Part shown: piece after piece, positions 1 to 5,725 of the stretch
Numbering within the stretch: position 1 is the first letter of the stretch
How the letters are laid out: every line of letters starts with the position of its first letter
Assembly (NCBI GenBank): GCA_035512995.1
Contig: DATKCY010000009.1
Coordinates: forward strand, 1 to 5,725
DNA length: 5,725 nt
Origin: Thermohalobaculum sp035512995
Lineage (GTDB): Bacteria; Pseudomonadota; Alphaproteobacteria; Rhodobacterales; Rhodobacteraceae
Reading direction: 5' to 3'
The notes under the pieces: model-generated
What the model saw: the letters and a program-made list of their open reading frames with translations, nothing else
What the model was told of the DNA's origin: nothing
Databases searched by the model: none
Made by a program: the position numbers and the translations under genes

Positions 1-302
1 GTCATCGGCTCCTGGAAGATGAAGCTGATGTCGTTGCCGCGCACGTTCATCAGCGTGCGCGGCGACGCCGTCGTCATCTCCTCGCCGCGGTAGCGGACCG
101 AGCCGGAGACCCTGGCGGAGTCGGGCAGGAGCCGCACGGTCGAGAGCGCCGTGATCGACTTGCCGGATCCGGATTCGCCGACCAGCGCCAGCGTCTCGCC
201 GCGGTCGATGCTGAACGAGACGCCCTTGACCGCCTCGACCGTGCCGTCCTCGGCGCCGAACGCGATCGCCAGGTCCTCGACCTCGAGCAGCGTCTCGCTC
301 AC
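1..302 (-). CDS. yejF: Peptide ABC importer ATP-binding protein YejF (5' part only; continues past the left edge)
   Basis: The first 100 codons of the ATPase that powers the YejABEF importer at the cytoplasmic face of the inner membrane. The Walker A motif GESGSGKS lies at about residues 42-49, and the Q-loop with FQEPM has its Gln at about residue 97. The Walker B, signature motif and any second ATPase half lie outside the window; E. coli YejF is a fused two-domain protein of about 530 residues, so most of it is missing here. I chose the GTG at 302-300, giving MSETLLEVEDLAIAF, because it aligns without offset to my recollection of the E. coli N-terminus and has GGTGA five bases upstream, which can pair with the 16S 3' end. 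A GTG at 311 that overlaps the yejE stop is the alternative and adds three residues. Identity is secure; the exact start is less so. Confidence 0.93.
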   Translation of the reverse strand, partial: MSETLLEVEDLAIAFGAEDGTVEAVKGVSFSIDRGETLALVGESGSGKSITALSTVRLLPDSARVSGSVRYRGEEMTTASPRTLMNVRGNDISFIFQEPM

Positions 303-307
303 GGCGC

Positions 308-1363
308 TCACCGGAAGGTCTTGCGCGGGTCGAAGGCGTCGCGCACGCCCTCGAAGACGAAGACCATCAGCGACAGCATGATCGCGAAGGTGAAGAAGGC
401 CGTCAGCGCCAGCCAGATGTCGGTCAGGTGCTTCTTGCCTTGGAGCGCGAGCTCGCCGAGCGAGGGGTAGCCCTGCTCGAGCCCGAAGCCGAGGAAGTCG
501 AGGCCCGCGAGCAGCCCGATCGAGCCGGTCAGCAGGAACGGCATCAGCGTGATGGTGGCGACCATGGCGTTCGGCAGCACGTGGCGGAACATGATGGTCC
601 AGTCGCGGACGCCGAGCGCGCGCGCCGCCTGCACGTATTCGAAGTTCCGCGCGCGCAGGAACTCGGCGCGAACGACGCCGATCAGCTGGGTCCAGGAGAA
701 GGCGACGAAGATCGCGAACATGACCCAGATGTTGGGTGCGAGCACCGAGGAGAGGATCAGGATCACGTAGAGCATGTTCATCGACGACCACACCTCCTCG
801 ACCCGCTGGAAGGTGAGATCCACCCAGCCGCCGAAGAAGCCCTGCGCCGCGCCCGCGACGATGCCGATGACGGTCGACGCGATCGTGACCCCGAAGCCGA
901 ACAGCACGCTGAGGCGAAAGCCGTAGATCACGCGGGCCACGACGTCCCGCGCCTGGTCGTCGGTGCCGAGCCAGTGGCGGCTGTCGGGCGGGCTCGGCGC
1001 CGTCGCGACCTCGTAGTCGATCGTGTCGTAGCTGAACGGGATGATCGGCCAGAGGATCCAGCCGGGCTCCTCGCTCTCGTCCAGCACCTCGTCGCCGCCG
1101 GTCACGATCAGGTCCTGCACGAAGGGGTCGGTGTAGTCGGCCGCGGTCGCGAAGTCGCCGCCGAACTCGGTCTCGGCGTACTCGTTGAACAGCGGCGAGT
1201 AGTACTCGCCCTGGTACTTCAGCAGCAGCGGCTGATCGTTGGCGACGAGTTCGGCGAACAGGCTGATGACGAACAGCGTGCCGAAGATCCAGAAGGACCA
1301 GACGGCGCGCCTGTTGGCCTTGAAGTTGTTCAGGCGCCGGCGGTTGAGGGGACTGAGCCGCAT
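308..1363 (-). CDS. yejE: Peptide ABC importer permease YejE
   Basis: A 351-residue inner-membrane permease, close to the roughly 341 of E. coli YejE. It pairs with YejB to form the channel. Residues 1-20 are basic and cytoplasmic, and the first membrane segment is about 21-41. A long periplasmic insert at about 43-130 is typical of YejE (it contains LLLKYQGEYY and WILWPIIPF). The BPD_transp_1 core starts near LGTD (132-135), with further hydrophobic helices at about 147-172, 196-230, 267-290 and 316-337. The EAA-type coupling loop that contacts the ATPase is at about 246-266 (AARALGV followed by HVLPNA). The C-terminus VRDAFDPRKTFR is characteristic. The start is the ATG at 1363-1361, which shares one base with the yejB stop (TGATG) and has GAGGG just upstream. 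A longer open frame reaching 1864 overlaps yejB and lacks support. Confidence 0.96.
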   Translation of the reverse strand: MRLSPLNRRRLNNFKANRRAVWSFWIFGTLFVISLFAELVANDQPLLLKYQGEYYSPLFNEYAETEFGGDFATAADYTDPFVQDLIVTGGDEVLDESEEPGWILWPIIPFSYDTIDYEVATAPSPPDSRHWLGTDDQARDVVARVIYGFRLSVLFGFGVTIASTVIGIVAGAAQGFFGGWVDLTFQRVEEVWSSMNMLYVILILSSVLAPNIWVMFAIFVAFSWTQLIGVVRAEFLRARNFEYVQAARALGVRDWTIMFRHVLPNAMVATITLMPFLLTGSIGLLAGLDFLGFGLEQGYPSLGELALQGKKHLTDIWLALTAFFTFAIMLSLMVFVFEGVRDAFDPRKTFR

Positions 1364-2454
1364 CAGCCCTCGCGCCGCTCGAAGTCGATGCGCGGGTCGA
1401 TCCAGACATAGGTGAGATCGGAGATGAGCTTCACGAGCAGCCCCATCAGCCCGACGATCCAGAGGGTCGCGAGCACGACCGGGTAGTCGCGGCTGACCAC
1501 GGATTCGAACCCGAGCAGCCCGAGGCCGTCGAGCGAGAACACGGTCTCGACGAACAGCGCGCCGGTGAAGAAGACCGCGAGGAAGGCGCCCGGGAAGCCC
1601 GCGATCACGATCAGCATGGCGTTGCGGAACACGTGGCCGTAGAGCACGCGCCGCTCGCTCAGCCCCTTCGCCCGCGCCGTCATCACGTACTGCTTCCGGA
1701 TCTCGTCCATGAACGAGTTCTTCGTCAGCAGCGTCAGCGTCGCGAAGCCCGCGATCATCATCGAGAGCAACGGCAGCGTCAGGTGCCAGAAGTAGTCGAT
1801 GATCTTGCCGAACAGCGACAGCTGCTCCCAGTTGTCCGAGGTGAGGCCGCGGAGCGGGAACCACTGCACGAAGCTGCCGCCCGCGAACAGCACGAGCAGC
1901 AGGATGGCGAACAGGAAGCCCGGGATCGCGTAGGCCGAGATCACCACCGCCGAGGTCGCGGCATCGAAGCGCGAGCCGTCGCGCACCGCCTTGGCGACGC
2001 CGAGCGGGATCGAGATCAGGTAGCTGAACAGCGTCGTCCAGAGGCCGAGCGAGATCGAGACCGGCATCTTCTCGAGGATCAGGTCGAACACGCTGATCGA
2101 GCGGAAGAAGCTGTCGCCGAAGTCGAAGGTCATGTAGTTCCAGAGCATCAGCCCGAAGCGCTCGAGCGGCGGGCGGTCGAGCCCGAACTGCTCTTCCAGC
2201 TCGGCGATGAAGTCGGGGTCGAGCCCCTGGGCGCCGCGATAGGCCGAGCCCTCGCCGCCGCTCTGCCCCCCGCCGCCCGCGTCGCCGCCGCCGGTGAAGC
2301 GGTCGGTGGCGCCGGCCGCACCGTCCTCGACCTCGGCCAGGATCTGCTCGATCGGGCCGCCGGGGGTGAACTGGATGATCAGGAAGTTGAGCGCCATGAT
2401 CCCGATCAGCGTCGGGACGATCAGCAGCAGACGCCGCAGGATGTAGGTCCCCAA
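1363..2454 (-). CDS. yejB: Peptide ABC importer permease YejB (TTG start)
   Basis: A 363-residue inner-membrane permease, almost the same length as E. coli YejB (about 364). The N-terminus MGTYILRRLLLIVPT leads into membrane segment 1 (about 9-29), followed by TPGGPIEQ. A periplasmic stretch with a Gly-rich part (about 54-70) ends at RGAQGLDPDFI. The transport core has helices at about 132-156, 168-191, 225-244, 280-303 and 329-347. The EAA-type loop is at about 259-279 (TARAKGLSERRVL, then HVFRNA), and the protein ends with WIDPRIDFERREG. Remembered E. coli YejB matches along the whole length, including the first ten residues. This supports the TTG at 2454-2452, since no ATG or GTG lies at that position. 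The TTG is four bases after the yejA stop, with a G-rich run in the yejA 3' end as the only Shine-Dalgarno candidate, which suggests translational coupling to yejA. Confidence 0.96.
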   Translation of the reverse strand: MGTYILRRLLLIVPTLIGIMALNFLIIQFTPGGPIEQILAEVEDGAAGATDRFTGGGDAGGGGQSGGEGSAYRGAQGLDPDFIAELEEQFGLDRPPLERFGLMLWNYMTFDFGDSFFRSISVFDLILEKMPVSISLGLWTTLFSYLISIPLGVAKAVRDGSRFDAATSAVVISAYAIPGFLFAILLLVLFAGGSFVQWFPLRGLTSDNWEQLSLFGKIIDYFWHLTLPLLSMMIAGFATLTLLTKNSFMDEIRKQYVMTARAKGLSERRVLYGHVFRNAMLIVIAGFPGAFLAVFFTGALFVETVFSLDGLGLLGFESVVSRDYPVVLATLWIVGLMGLLVKLISDLTYVWIDPRIDFERREG

Positions 2455-2458
2455 CGGC

Positions 2459-4321
2459 TCAGCCCCCGATGTGCGGCTTCAGCTTCTCGTACTTCTCCTG
2501 GTCGATCCACCAGAGGTCGATGACGCCGCGGGCGAACTTGGGCTTGATGTCCGGCCGGCCGAAGATGTCCCAGTAGGCGAGGTGGTGCGAGGCCTTCGAC
2601 CACTGCGGCACCCAGATGTGCATCGAGCGGAGCACGCGGTCGAGCGCCTTGACCGCGTCCGTCAGCGTCTCGCGGTCCTCGGTGCGCTCGATGATGTCGA
2701 TCAGCTTGTCGACGGCCGGGCTCTGGAGCCCCGTGATGTTCTCCGACCCCGGCTCGTTCGCGGTCGAGGAGTGGAACAGGTCCCGCAGCTCGACCCCCGG
2801 CGTCAGCGACATCGCCTCGCGCTCGACGGTCATGTCGAAGTCGAACTCGTCCATCCGGAGCTTGTACTGGGCGGGGTCGACCGTGCGCGCGACCGCCTGG
2901 ATGCCCAGCGTCTCGAGGTTCTGGATGTAGGGGTTGGTGATGCGCTCGAAGCCCTCGCCGACCAGCAGGAACTCGATGGTCAGCGGCTCGCCCTCGGCGT
3001 TGCGGCGGACGCCGTTCTGCAGCGTCCAGCCGGCCTCGTCGAGCAGCTGCGCGGCGCGGCGGAGCTCCCGGCGGTTGCGGCCGCTTCCGTCGGTCGCGGG
3101 GGGCACGTAGGCCACCTCGTCCAGCACCCCCTTGGGCAAATCCTCGCCCAGCCGCTCGAGCAACGCGGCCTCGCCCGGCGTCGGCGGGCCCTCGGCCTGC
3201 ATCGGCCCCCCCTCGAACAGGCTGTCGGTGCGCTCGTAGAGGTTGTAGAACAGCGTGCTGTTCGACCACTCGAAGTCGAATACCTCGGCGATCGCCTGGC
3301 GCACGCGCGGGTCCTCGAACTTGTCGCGGCGCAGGTTGAACCAGTAGCCCTGCGTGCCGGCGGGGCGGTTGTCGGGAATGACCTCGGTCACGACCCAGCC
3401 CCGCTCGACCGCCGGGAAGTTGTAGGCGGTGGCCCAGAGCTTCGACCAGAACTCCTCGTAGAAGGTGAAGACGCCGGACTTGAAGGCCTCGAAGGCGGCG
3501 GAGCGGTCGCGGAAGTACTCCCAGCTGATCTCGCCGAAGTTCCAGCGGCCGACGTTCACGGGCAGGCCCCAGCCCCAGTAGTCGTCGCGGCGCGAGTAGG
3601 TGATCGAGCGGCCGGCCTTCACGTCCGTGACCTCGTAGGGGCCCGAGCCCATCGGCGCCTCGAGGGTGGACTCGGAGAAGTCGCGCCCCTCCCACCAGGC
3701 CCTGGACAGGACCGGCAGGCCGGCGACGGCCATCGGCATGTCGCGGACCGGGCGCGAGGTGTCGAAGTCGAAGCGGATGGTGCGCTCGTCCAGCACCTCG
3801 GCCCCGGTCACCGCGGCATAGCCGATGCGATAGCTCGGGTGGCCCTCGCTGATCAGCGCCTCGAAGGTCCACTTCACGTCCTCGGCCGTGACCGGGCTGG
3901 CGTCGCGGAAGCGCGCGTTCCCGTTCAGCCGGAAGGTGACGGAGGAGCCGTCGGGCGCGACCTTGGCGGCCTCGGCGAGCAGCGGGTACATCGAGCCCGG
4001 CTCGTCGTCGGCCGAGGCCATCAGCGTGTCGTAGGTCAGGACCATGCCGGTGACCGGATTGCCCTTCAGCACGAAGGTGTTGAGGCTGTCGAAGGTGACG
4101 CCGCCGATGCCGGTCGACCACGGGCCGCCGACGGGGGCGTCGGGGTCGACGTAGTCGAAATGCTCGAAGTCCTCCGGGTACTTCAACTCCTCGGGGCCGA
4201 ACACGGCGAGGCCGTGGCTCCACCCGTCCTCGTCCCCCTGCGCCGGCACGGGCAGGGCGAGGAGCGCGGTGAGGCCGGCCGCGAGGACGGAGGTGCGCGT
4301 GGCGCGCGTGAAGATGGGCAT
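2459..4321 (-). CDS. yejA: Periplasmic peptide-class solute-binding protein YejA (SBP family 5)
   Basis: A 620-residue periplasmic receptor of the Yej importer (E. coli YejA is about 604). Residues 1-27 form a Sec signal peptide: basic start MPIFTRATRT, hydrophobic core about 11-24, probable cleavage after VPA at 27. There is no lipobox Cys, so it should be soluble. Family 5 and YejA hallmarks follow: KYPEDFEHFDYVDPDAP (48-64), YDTLM (97-101), DDEPGS (105-110), the segment ending PVTAEDVKWTFEAL (143-156), GSGPYEV (225-231), LPVNVGRWNF (253-262), AFEAFKSG (276-283), and near the end WWIDQEKYEKLKP. I chose the ATG at 4321-4319 because AGGGAA lies six bases upstream and the signal peptide starts there. 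An upstream TTG would add 17 residues without a Shine-Dalgarno. The ligand is unknown: E. coli YejA handles microcin C, and alphaproteobacterial relatives (including YepA) are linked to antimicrobial peptides or muropeptides. Confidence 0.95.
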   Translation of the reverse strand: MPIFTRATRTSVLAAGLTALLALPVPAQGDEDGWSHGLAVFGPEELKYPEDFEHFDYVDPDAPVGGPWSTGIGGVTFDSLNTFVLKGNPVTGMVLTYDTLMASADDEPGSMYPLLAEAAKVAPDGSSVTFRLNGNARFRDASPVTAEDVKWTFEALISEGHPSYRIGYAAVTGAEVLDERTIRFDFDTSRPVRDMPMAVAGLPVLSRAWWEGRDFSESTLEAPMGSGPYEVTDVKAGRSITYSRRDDYWGWGLPVNVGRWNFGEISWEYFRDRSAAFEAFKSGVFTFYEEFWSKLWATAYNFPAVERGWVVTEVIPDNRPAGTQGYWFNLRRDKFEDPRVRQAIAEVFDFEWSNSTLFYNLYERTDSLFEGGPMQAEGPPTPGEAALLERLGEDLPKGVLDEVAYVPPATDGSGRNRRELRRAAQLLDEAGWTLQNGVRRNAEGEPLTIEFLLVGEGFERITNPYIQNLETLGIQAVARTVDPAQYKLRMDEFDFDMTVEREAMSLTPGVELRDLFHSSTANEPGSENITGLQSPAVDKLIDIIERTEDRETLTDAVKALDRVLRSMHIWVPQWSKASHHLAYWDIFGRPDIKPKFARGVIDLWWIDQEKYEKLKPHIGG

Positions 4322-4327
4322 GGCCTG

Positions 4328-4333
4328 TTCCCT
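4328..4333 (-). promoter_or_regulatory. Shine-Dalgarno site of yejA
   Basis: AGGGAA on the minus strand, six bases before the ATG at 4321-4319. A second AGGGAG lies at 4337-4342 but is too far away to serve this ATG. The site decides the start of yejA against the upstream in-frame TTG at 4372. Confidence 0.7.
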
Positions 4334-4344
4334 GTTCTCCCTAA

Positions 4345-4372
4345 TGCATATGCGTGGTGCCGCGCCATTCAA
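4345..4372 (-). promoter_or_regulatory. Candidate sigma-70-type promoter of the yejABEF operon
   Basis: On the minus strand TTGAAT (4372-4367, four of six matches to TTGACA) is followed by a 16-base spacer and TATGCA (4350-4345, three of six matches to TATAAT). The -10 region sits in the only A/T-rich patch of the gap, just after the terminator of the upstream gene. Transcription would begin near 4338, leaving a leader of about 17 bases that includes the yejA Shine-Dalgarno. The palindromes GCATATGC (4346-4353) and AGCCGCGGCT (4372-4381) overlap or flank it and might be regulator sites, but this is only inference. The match is weak and rests mainly on position. Confidence 0.35.
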
Positions 4373-4395
4373 GCCGCGGCTCTCCGGCTGGAACG

Positions 4396-4423
4396 AAAAA
4401 GGGCCGCGCCGCCGGCGCAGCCC
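4396..4423 (-). terminator. Rho-independent terminator of the cytochrome gene
   Basis: Read on the minus strand, GGGCTGCGCC (4423-4414), a three-base loop GGC and GGCGCGGCCC (4410-4401) form a 10-bp stem with a single G-U pair, followed at once by TTTTT (4400-4396). It begins 24 bases after the TAG stop of the cytochrome gene. There is no T-run on the other side, so it acts in one direction. It separates the cytochrome transcript from the yej operon. Confidence 0.88.
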
Positions 4424-4447
4424 GCGAGCGCCCGGCCGGCCCGGCGG

Positions 4448-5725
4448 CTACTCCGCGTCGGCGGGCGGCCGGGCCGCGGCGGTGCCGTCGGGGTCCTCGA
4501 CCGCCCCAAACTGCATCGGCTCGTCCGACGCCTGGTTCAGGTACGCGATCAGGTCGGCTCGGCCCTGCGGGTCGTCGAGGCCGGCGTAGCCCATCTTGGT
4601 GCCGGGAGCCCAGCCCAGCGGGTCGGCCAGGAAGGTGTCGAGCGTCTCGGGCTCCCAACGCCCCTCCTTGCCCGCCAGCGCCGGCGAGTAGCTGTAGCTC
4701 TCGACCGACGCGATCCCGCGCCCCACGATGCCGTAGAGATGGGGGCCGATCAGGTTCTGGCCGTCCTCGAGGCGGTGGCACGCCTGGCACTGCCGATACA
4801 CCTGCTCGCCCGCCGCGGGATCGGCGGAAGCGAGCAGCGCGGCGAACTGGTCGTCGCCCTCGTCCCCTTCGGCAGCGGCGGTCTCGCCCTCGGCTTCGGG
4901 CAGGGGATCGACGCGCTCCTCGTCCAGGATCTCGGTGAGCGCGGTGGTCGGATTCGCCTCCACCTCGGCCGACGTCTCGACCTCGGGGTCGACGATCTCC
5001 TCGGGCTCGGCGGGGGCGGCGGACCCGGGTTCGGGGGCCGCGGCCGCTTCGCCCTCGGCGGCGGCACCGTCCGCTGCGGCCTCGTCGCTCTCGGCCTCGA
5101 AGCCGGGCTCGAGCTCGTCGGTCCCGGACTGCTGTTCGCTGTAGCGTTCGTCGTCGCCGTCCCCGCCCTCGGCGGCGGCATCGAGCTTCGCCTCGGCATC
5201 CTCGGCCGCGGCCGCGGCCTCGCCCTCGGCGGCGGGCGCGGCGGCCGCGTCCTCCTCGGCCGCCGGCTCCTCGGCGGCAGTGTCCTCCTCGGCCGCCGGC
5301 TCCTCGGCGGCATCCGGGGCCTCGCCCCCGTCGGCCGCCGCGGCGCCGCCCAGCTCGACCGGCGCGTCGCTCTGCTCGTTCATGTAGGCGATCACGTCGG
5401 CCTTGTCCTGGTCGTCCTCGAGGCCTGCGAAGCCCATGATCGTGCCGGGCGCCCAGCCCTGGGGGTCGTGCAGGAAGTCGAACAGGCTGTCGAACTCCCA
5501 CGCGCCCTCCTTCGAGGCGAGCGCGTCCGAATACCCGAAGCCCTCGACGCTGGCGATCTCGCGCCCGACGACGCCGTAGAGGTACGGGCCGACAAGGTTC
5601 TGGCCCTCCTCGAGCCGGTGGCAGGCCTGGCACTTCCTGAAGACGGTCTCGCCCGCGGCCGGGTCGGCGGCGGCGATCAGCTCGGCGTGGGGGTCGTCCC
5701 CCGCCTCGGCCGTTGCCTCGCCCTC
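4448..5725 (-). CDS. Tandem dihaem class I cytochrome c with long acidic linker (partial; N-terminus beyond the right edge)
   Basis: The visible 425 residues (numbered from the window edge) run without a stop from the edge to TAG at 4450-4448. Domain 1 (about 20-116) has haem motif CQACH (32-36), GPYLYGVVGR and axial Met97 in PGTIMGF. Domain 2 (about 301-397) has CQACH (313-317), GPHLYGIVGR and Met378 in PGTKMGY. The motifs follow the mitochondrial cytochrome c, cytochrome c2 and cy pattern, so each domain should carry one covalent haem c with His/Met ligands and transfer electrons in the periplasm. Between them lies a linker (117-300) with about 60 Asp/Glu and only 3 Lys/Arg, rich in Ala, Pro and Gly and probably disordered. 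A 28-residue tail ends the protein. The first visible residues (EGEATAEAGDDPH) are again linker-like, so a signal peptide, membrane anchor or another domain should lie upstream. The electron partner is unknown; a cy/CycM-like carrier is the nearest family I can name. Confidence 0.9.
   Translation of the reverse strand, partial: EGEATAEAGDDPHAELIAAADPAAGETVFRKCQACHRLEEGQNLVGPYLYGVVGREIASVEGFGYSDALASKEGAWEFDSLFDFLHDPQGWAPGTIMGFAGLEDDQDKADVIAYMNEQSDAPVELGGAAAADGGEAPDAAEEPAAEEDTAAEEPAAEEDAAAAPAAEGEAAAAAEDAEAKLDAAAEGGDGDDERYSEQQSGTDELEPGFEAESDEAAADGAAAEGEAAAAPEPGSAAPAEPEEIVDPEVETSAEVEANPTTALTEILDEERVDPLPEAEGETAAAEGDEGDDQFAALLASADPAAGEQVYRQCQACHRLEDGQNLIGPHLYGIVGRGIASVESYSYSPALAGKEGRWEPETLDTFLADPLGWAPGTKMGYAGLDDPQGRADLIAYLNQASDEPMQFGAVEDPDGTAAARPPADAE
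4535..4825 (-). repeat. Second copy of the duplicated cytochrome c domain
   Basis: Codes for domain 2 of the dihaem cytochrome, from ADPAAGEQVY to RADLIAYLN. It aligns without gaps to domain 1; counted by eye, 68 of 97 residues are identical. It keeps the Lys before the axial Met (GTKM) that domain 1 has lost. The haem motifs of the two copies are 843 bases (281 codons) apart. Many identical residues use different codons, so the duplication is not recent. Confidence 0.9.
5249..5314. repeat. 33-bp tandem direct repeat, two copies, in the acidic linker
   Basis: Bases 5249-5281 and 5282-5314 are identical at 31 of 33 positions and differ only in the last two bases of each copy. The period is 11 codons, so the reading frame is kept, and the product is two copies of AAEEPAAEED, each preceded by Asp or Thr (residues 138-159). 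It looks like a recent slippage or unequal-crossover expansion inside a low-complexity linker. Confidence 0.93.
5378..5668 (-). repeat. First copy of the duplicated cytochrome c domain
   Basis: Codes for domain 1, from ADPAAGETVF to KADVIAYMN, and pairs with the copy at 4535-4825. Similarity extends upstream of the haem domain into an acidic EGE...GDD...A.L lead-in, so the duplicated unit includes part of the linker. Domain 1 has Ile instead of Lys before the axial Met (GTIM). Confidence 0.9.

Noticed and set aside
428..1411. Long plus-strand open frame (327 residues) opposite yejE
   Set aside because: Its product is rich in Arg, Glu, Asp and His with no fold signature, and it is antisense to a well-supported permease. 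High GC makes stop-free antisense frames common.
1633..2523. Plus-strand open frame of 296 residues opposite yejB
   Set aside because: Low-complexity Arg/Glu/His composition, crossing the yejA-yejB junction; a shadow of the real genes.
2421..4223. Minus-strand open frame of 600 residues overlapping yejA
   Set aside because: Out of frame with yejA; an Arg/Gly/Pro-rich translation with no recognisable domain, while the yejA frame matches its family throughout.
4322..4372. Extended yejA N-terminus starting at an upstream TTG
   Set aside because: It would place 17 residues before the signal peptide, lacks a Shine-Dalgarno, and covers the candidate promoter. The ATG at 4321 has a good Shine-Dalgarno and a proper signal peptide start.
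5120..5345. GC-rich repetitive stretch as a CRISPR array or mobile-element end
   Set aside because: The repetition keeps the reading frame and codes an Ala/Glu-rich linker. There are no regularly spaced unique spacers, no inverted terminal repeats and no target-site duplication.
4448..5437. A shorter cytochrome gene starting at the Met at 5437
   Set aside because: That Met is the axial haem ligand of domain 1. The frame stays open upstream through CQACH to the window edge, so it is internal.
4341..5633. Minus-strand open frame of 430 residues overlapping the cytochrome gene
   Set aside because: Out of frame with the CxxCH motifs and extremely rich in Arg and Gly, as expected from a shifted reading of GCC/GAG-rich codons.

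Overview
The window looks like a piece of a GC-rich alphaproteobacterial chromosome, most likely from the Rhodobacterales. This rests on strong G/C bias at third codon positions, on Yej-type proteins of alphaproteobacterial character, and on a cy/CycM-like cytochrome c. No taxon was confirmed by a search. Every gene I can support lies on the minus strand, so transcription runs from high to low coordinates.

The right part (4448 to the window edge) is the 3' portion of a gene for a large exported c-type cytochrome. It has two near-duplicate class I haem domains joined by a linker of about 184 residues that is very acidic and rich in Ala and Glu. Its N-terminus lies outside the window. The gene ends at a strong intrinsic terminator (4396-4423). 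The 126-base gap 4322-4447 is the only non-coding stretch of any size. It holds this terminator, a candidate promoter (4345-4372) and a Shine-Dalgarno sequence for the next gene.

From 4321 down to the left edge runs a compact operon, yejA-yejB-yejE-yejF. It encodes a periplasmic family 5 solute-binding protein, two inner-membrane permeases and the start of the ATPase of a peptide-class ABC importer. Junctions are tight: 4 bases between yejA and yejB, a 1-base TGATG overlap between yejB and yejE, and a few bases between yejE and yejF. This implies one transcript and translational coupling. Non-ATG starts are inferred for yejB (TTG) and yejF (GTG). In this family the binding protein delivers peptides or peptide-like ligands (microcin C in E. 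coli; muropeptides in some alphaproteobacteria) to the YejB/YejE channel, powered by YejF.

I see no mobile element, CRISPR array, RNA gene or convincing new system. The most unusual item is the tandem dihaem cytochrome. Its haem domains are an old duplication, while its linker carries a younger 33-bp tandem duplication.
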